From assembly GCA_964415245.1 (NCBI GenBank), contig CAYQAJ010000231.1, positions 1 through 8,515 of the forward strand: a stretch of DNA of 8,515 nucleotides. Reading direction: 5' to 3'. Below the pieces are notes generated by a model. It ran no database searches. It had not been told where the DNA came from and saw only the letters and a program-made list of their open reading frames with translations. Made by a program: the position numbers and the translations under genes. Numbering within the stretch: the stretch's first letter is position 1; each line of letters opens with the position of its first letter. Of the stretch, positions 6,080-8,515 are shown piece after piece. Source of the DNA: CAYQAJ01 sp964415245 (lineage in GTDB: Bacteria; Planctomycetota; Planctomycetia; Pirellulales; Pirellulaceae).

Positions 6080-7353
6080 CGACAGTACACCGGAACTCGT
6101 CGCCCGGTCCGATCGCTTTGCGGGCGCGATACGTTTTCCCGATGGCAAGGCCTCCGATTCCTGGCGGAGTCGTGGTCATCGACCAGGGGCGGATCGCCGC
6201 GGTCATTGCCGATCCAAGTGAAACGGCGGTGCGTCCCATCGTCGACTTGGGCGGCGCCGCGATTCTGCCCGCATTCGTCAACGCTCATACGCACCTCGAA
6301 TTCAGCGACCTTGCCGAGCCGCTCGCCCCTGACGCTTGCGGTTTCGCGACATGGATCCGAACGGTCGTCGAACATCGCCGCAGTCGCCGGCAGCGTACGG
6401 ACGACAATCAAACCGAGGAACCTGTCGACGCCGCCCGCCGTCGCGCCGTCGAATCGGGGCTAGCCGAAATCGCCGGGCACGGCGTCGCCACGCTGGGCGA
6501 GATCGCAACACCGGGCTGGCCCCGTGAGCCGTTCGAGGTCAGCCCTGTTTCCGGCACAGTGTTTCTGGAGTTGCTCACGCTCGACCCGCAGCGAATCGAT
6601 CCGCTCATGGCGATGGCAGTCGAGCACCTGGGTCTCGGCATGTTCACGTCGGGTCGCTGGCGAGCCGGTCTGAGCCCGCACGCGCCCTACTCGGTTCACT
6701 TCGATCTGCTGGAGCGCGTAGTGGCACTCGCCTCGGAGCGCAACGCGCCGCTGGCCATGCACCTGGCCGAGTCGCTCGACGAACTGGAACTATTGAGCTC
6801 GCACAGCGGCCCGCTGGTGGAACTGCTCCGCGAGCTGGAATTCTGGAACGCGTCGGCCGTACCGCGCGGCATTGGCCCCACCGACTACCTAAGAATCCTC
6901 TCGGCCGCGCCGCGCGTGCTGGTAATCCATGGCACGTTTCTCGACGCCGAGGCGTACGGGCTTCTCGCACAACACGCCGACACAATGTCGGTGGTTTATT
7001 GCCCGCGGACGCACGCGCGACTCGCGGGCGGAAAATACCCGTTGGCCAAAATGGTCGAGCGCGGTGTCGCCGTCGCGCTCGGTACCGACTCGCGGGCGTC
7101 GAACCCCGATCTGAGCTTGTTCAACGAGTTCCGCTGGCTCGCCGGACGAGATACGGGAGTTTCGCCGGCCGCGCTATTGGAGATGAGCACGCTGGCCGGA
7201 GCCCGAGCGCTGGGATTCGCCGACGAAACGGGAAGCCTCGAATTGGGCAAGTGGGCCGATTTGGCTATCGTGCGCCTGCCCCAGCGCGAGGCCGACGATC
7301 CGCACGAATTGCTGGTCGACGACGAAGCGGCCGTCACAGTCGACAGTTGGTGA
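6076..7353 (+). CDS. Amidohydrolase-superfamily deaminase (aminodeoxyfutalosine deaminase-like)
   Basis: A 425-residue cytoplasmic metal-dependent hydrolase of the chlorohydrolase/deaminase branch. The metal-site residues are visible in order: NAHTHLEFS (H71, H73), SPHAPYSVH (H202), AMHLAESLDE (H229, with E232 as likely proton shuttle), VLVIHGTFL (H285) and LGTDSRASN (D338). An N-terminal beta-rich segment (residues 13-60) and a C-terminal GSLELGKWADLAIV (386-399) frame the barrel as usual. The motif set and spacing resemble aminodeoxyfutalosine deaminase (Helicobacter HP0267, futalosine menaquinone route), but related enzymes act on guanine, S-adenosylhomocysteine or other amines, so the substrate is open. 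The ATG at 6076 overlaps the permease stop as ATGA, which suggests translational coupling. The frame stays open far upstream through the permease gene, but that part is not protein-like. The 3' end overlaps the convergent hisG-like gene by 20 bases. Confidence 0.87.
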   Translation: MTTVHRNSSPGPIALRARYVFPMARPPIPGGVVVIDQGRIAAVIADPSETAVRPIVDLGGAAILPAFVNAHTHLEFSDLAEPLAPDACGFATWIRTVVEHRRSRRQRTDDNQTEEPVDAARRRAVESGLAEIAGHGVATLGEIATPGWPREPFEVSPVSGTVFLELLTLDPQRIDPLMAMAVEHLGLGMFTSGRWRAGLSPHAPYSVHFDLLERVVALASERNAPLAMHLAESLDELELLSSHSGPLVELLRELEFWNASAVPRGIGPTDYLRILSAAPRVLVIHGTFLDAEAYGLLAQHADTMSVVYCPRTHARLAGGKYPLAKMVERGVAVALGTDSRASNPDLSLFNEFRWLAGRDTGVSPAALLEMSTLAGARALGFADETGSLELGKWADLAIVRLPQREADDPHELLVDDEAAVTVDSW

Positions 7354-8230
7354 TTTGCGTTTCAAGAATCGCCGAAGCGCCCAGCGTTTCGAGCTTCTCC
7401 ATCACGGGGATCACGTCGTCGCGGCGGACCATCACCCGCACGGCGCACCAGTCTGGGTCTTCCAACGCGTTGACGGTAGGCGAATCGAAACCCGGCGTAA
7501 TACTCTCCGCGTCGGCCAGCTTTTCCCGCCGAATGTTGTATTCGAGCAGCGAATAGCTGCGGGCGATGACGACGCCTTCGAGCCGCCGCACCACGCGGTC
7601 GGCCAGGTCGCCCCGGCGCTGCTGGCGGTTCTGAATGAGTACGGCCTCGTAGCGACCGATCTCATCCAGCACGCGGAGCCGGTTGGCCGCCAAGGTGCTG
7701 CCGGTTTCGACCAGGTCGACGATGGCATCGGCAACCCCCAGCGAGATCATCACCTCGACCGAGCCCGACAGCGGCACCAGGTGAACGTGCGCATCGTGCT
7801 GCCGCAGAAAGCTCTGCGTGAGATTGGGAAAGCTGGTCGCCACGCGGCAGCCGTCGAGAGCTTGCGGCGTGTGCAGATCGCTTTCGTCGGGCACGCAGAC
7901 GGCCAGCCGACACTTGCCCATGCCCAGCGCCAGTCGAGTGTGGACTTCAGCCTGCGATTCGCCCACCAGGTCGCTGCCCGTGATGCCCATGTCGATGGCA
8001 CCCTCGGCGCAGAGCACGGGGATGTCGTCGGTACGCAGGAAGGTGACGTCGACGGGCATTTCGCGGGCCCGCGCGAACAGGTACGCCATATGAGCCACAA
8101 ACCCCGCCGCCGCAAAACCGATCGCGCACCAGCGAACGACCCCGCTTTTCACCCACAAACGCGTCGTCTCTAGCGCGAGAGCACAGAGATAGCTGGCGAA
8201 GAAACAAAACAGCGTGACGTTGCTCAGCAT
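7334..8230 (-). CDS. hisG: Chimeric hisG: CcsA/HemX-like membrane N-terminus joined to ATP phosphoribosyltransferase lacking its own N-terminus
   Basis: A 298-residue frame starting at the ATG at 8230-8228 (a GTG at 8248 is an alternative). From about residue 59 it is long-form HisG, the first enzyme of histidine synthesis, which joins ATP to PRPP. It has TFLRTDDIP, GAIDMGITGSDLV, and a full HisG signature (SVEVMISLGVADAIVDLVET then GSTL; E159, G165, D172, G177). A C-terminal regulatory domain (about 225-298) resembles that of the Mycobacterium enzyme (SPTVNALEDPDW, ASAILETQI). Normal HisG begins with about 40 more residues carrying a K-G(R) substrate-binding motif; none is present here. Residues 1-55 instead form two membrane helices (LSNVTLFCFFASYLCALAL and AIGFAAAGFVAHMAYLF), resembling the start of CcsA/HemX-type cytochrome c assembly proteins. 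The join is near bases 8056-8085. Internal ATGs at 8089 and 8059 could start a soluble but truncated HisG. Activity is doubtful. It could be a fusion, a decayed gene or an assembly join. Confidence 0.8.
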   Translation of the reverse strand: MLSNVTLFCFFASYLCALALETTRLWVKSGVVRWCAIGFAAAGFVAHMAYLFARAREMPVDVTFLRTDDIPVLCAEGAIDMGITGSDLVGESQAEVHTRLALGMGKCRLAVCVPDESDLHTPQALDGCRVATSFPNLTQSFLRQHDAHVHLVPLSGSVEVMISLGVADAIVDLVETGSTLAANRLRVLDEIGRYEAVLIQNRQQRRGDLADRVVRRLEGVVIARSYSLLEYNIRREKLADAESITPGFDSPTVNALEDPDWCAVRVMVRRDDVIPVMEKLETLGASAILETQITNCRL

Positions 8231-8268
8231 GGCATCAGCTTCGCACACAACCGAAAGGTGCTTTTGAG

Positions 8269-8299
8269 ATTATACACGCGCACGCAGTGCGAATCCCAA
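8269..8299 (-). promoter_or_regulatory. Candidate promoter of the chimeric hisG gene
   Basis: On the minus strand, a perfect TATAAT (8274-8269) sits 38 bases before the ATG at 8230. TTGGGA (8299-8294) matches the -35 consensus at 4 of 6, with a 19-base spacer, longer than ideal. The predicted leader is about 30 bases. A 13-base palindrome, CGCAC-gca-GTGCG (8279-8291), lies in the spacer and could be a binding site. The -10 box is the strongest of its kind noticed in this window. It presumably belongs with the membrane-protein start rather than with hisG. Confidence 0.45.
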
Positions 8300-8392
8300 G
8301 CGCTCAGCGGTCACTCGGACTTTGCGATGGAATCACATCACTTCGGGTCCGACGACGCCGAAGACCTACTTCCGCACCCCCTCGCGGCCCCG

Positions 8393-8515
8393 TCAGCGCG
8401 CCTCGCTCTGCAGATCGTATTCGTCGATCTTCTTGTGCAAGGTGTTGCGGTTGATGCCCAGGCGTGTGGCCGTCTTGGTTTGCACACCGTGACACTGCCG
8501 CAGCACCTGCAGAAT
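8393..8515 (-). CDS. C-terminal Fis-type helix-turn-helix of a probable NtrC-like regulator (5' end outside window)
   Basis: The frame is open from the right edge and ends at TGA (8395-8393), giving the last 40 residues of a protein. They contain RLGINRNTLHKKIDEYDL, a close match to the Fis/HTH_8 DNA-binding helix-turn-helix (compare LGINRNTLRKKLKEYGL in NtrC-type proteins). In sigma54-dependent response regulators this domain sits at the extreme C-terminus after a receiver domain and an AAA+ domain, which would lie beyond the window. A Fis-like protein or another regulator with the same tail is possible. The gene lies upstream of, and in the same direction as, the hisG-like gene, 162 bases from its start, which has its own promoter candidate. 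Confidence 0.82.
   Translation of the reverse strand: MLQVLRQCHGVQTKTATRLGINRNTLHKKIDEYDLQSEAR

Overview
The window looks like a piece of a planctomycete chromosome, probably of the order Pirellulales or a close relative; it may come from an environmental genome. The reasons are its high GC content, weak or absent Shine-Dalgarno sites, a planctomycete-style TadG tail, a planctomycete-type AAA+ ATPase with a winged-helix front end, an ABC permease fused to a CPBP protease domain, and 7-base tandem repeats between genes. This assignment rests on remembered family resemblance, because no search could be run.

Layout from left to right. Bases 1-722 (+) are the C-terminal part of a TadG-like pilus-assembly protein. 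A convergent AAA+ ATPase follows on the minus strand (877-2346). A 424-base gap (2347-2770) separates it from a plus-strand cluster: a NatA-type ABC ATPase (2771-3535), a 210-base gap filled largely with heptamer repeats, a NatB-type permease fused to a CPBP intramembrane protease (3746-6079), and an amidohydrolase/deaminase (6076-7353) that overlaps the permease by 4 bases. The amidohydrolase runs tail to tail into a minus-strand hisG-like gene (7334-8230), with a 20-base overlap. At the right edge, 8393-8515 (-) holds the last 40 residues of a protein ending in a Fis-type helix-turn-helix, probably an NtrC-like regulator.

How the genes fit together. The ATPase and permease should form one membrane exporter of the NatAB type, with a protease-like domain carried on the permease. 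The amidohydrolase is probably translationally coupled to the permease, but its substrate is not evident; it resembles aminodeoxyfutalosine deaminases. The TadG-like gene and the AAA+ ATPase are only neighbours by position.

The most unusual object is the hisG-like gene. Its C-terminal 240 or so residues are an ordinary long-form ATP phosphoribosyltransferase with an intact family signature. The normal N-terminal 40 or so residues, including the substrate-binding K-G motif, are missing. In their place is a two-helix membrane segment that looks like the start of a CcsA/HemX-type cytochrome c biogenesis protein, preceded by a good -10 box. This is either a real gene fusion by deletion or an assembly join, and it is the first thing to check. 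The second notable structure is the mosaic of four heptamer families between the ABC genes, one of which contains a stop codon and two of which form a long inverted pair just before the permease start codon.
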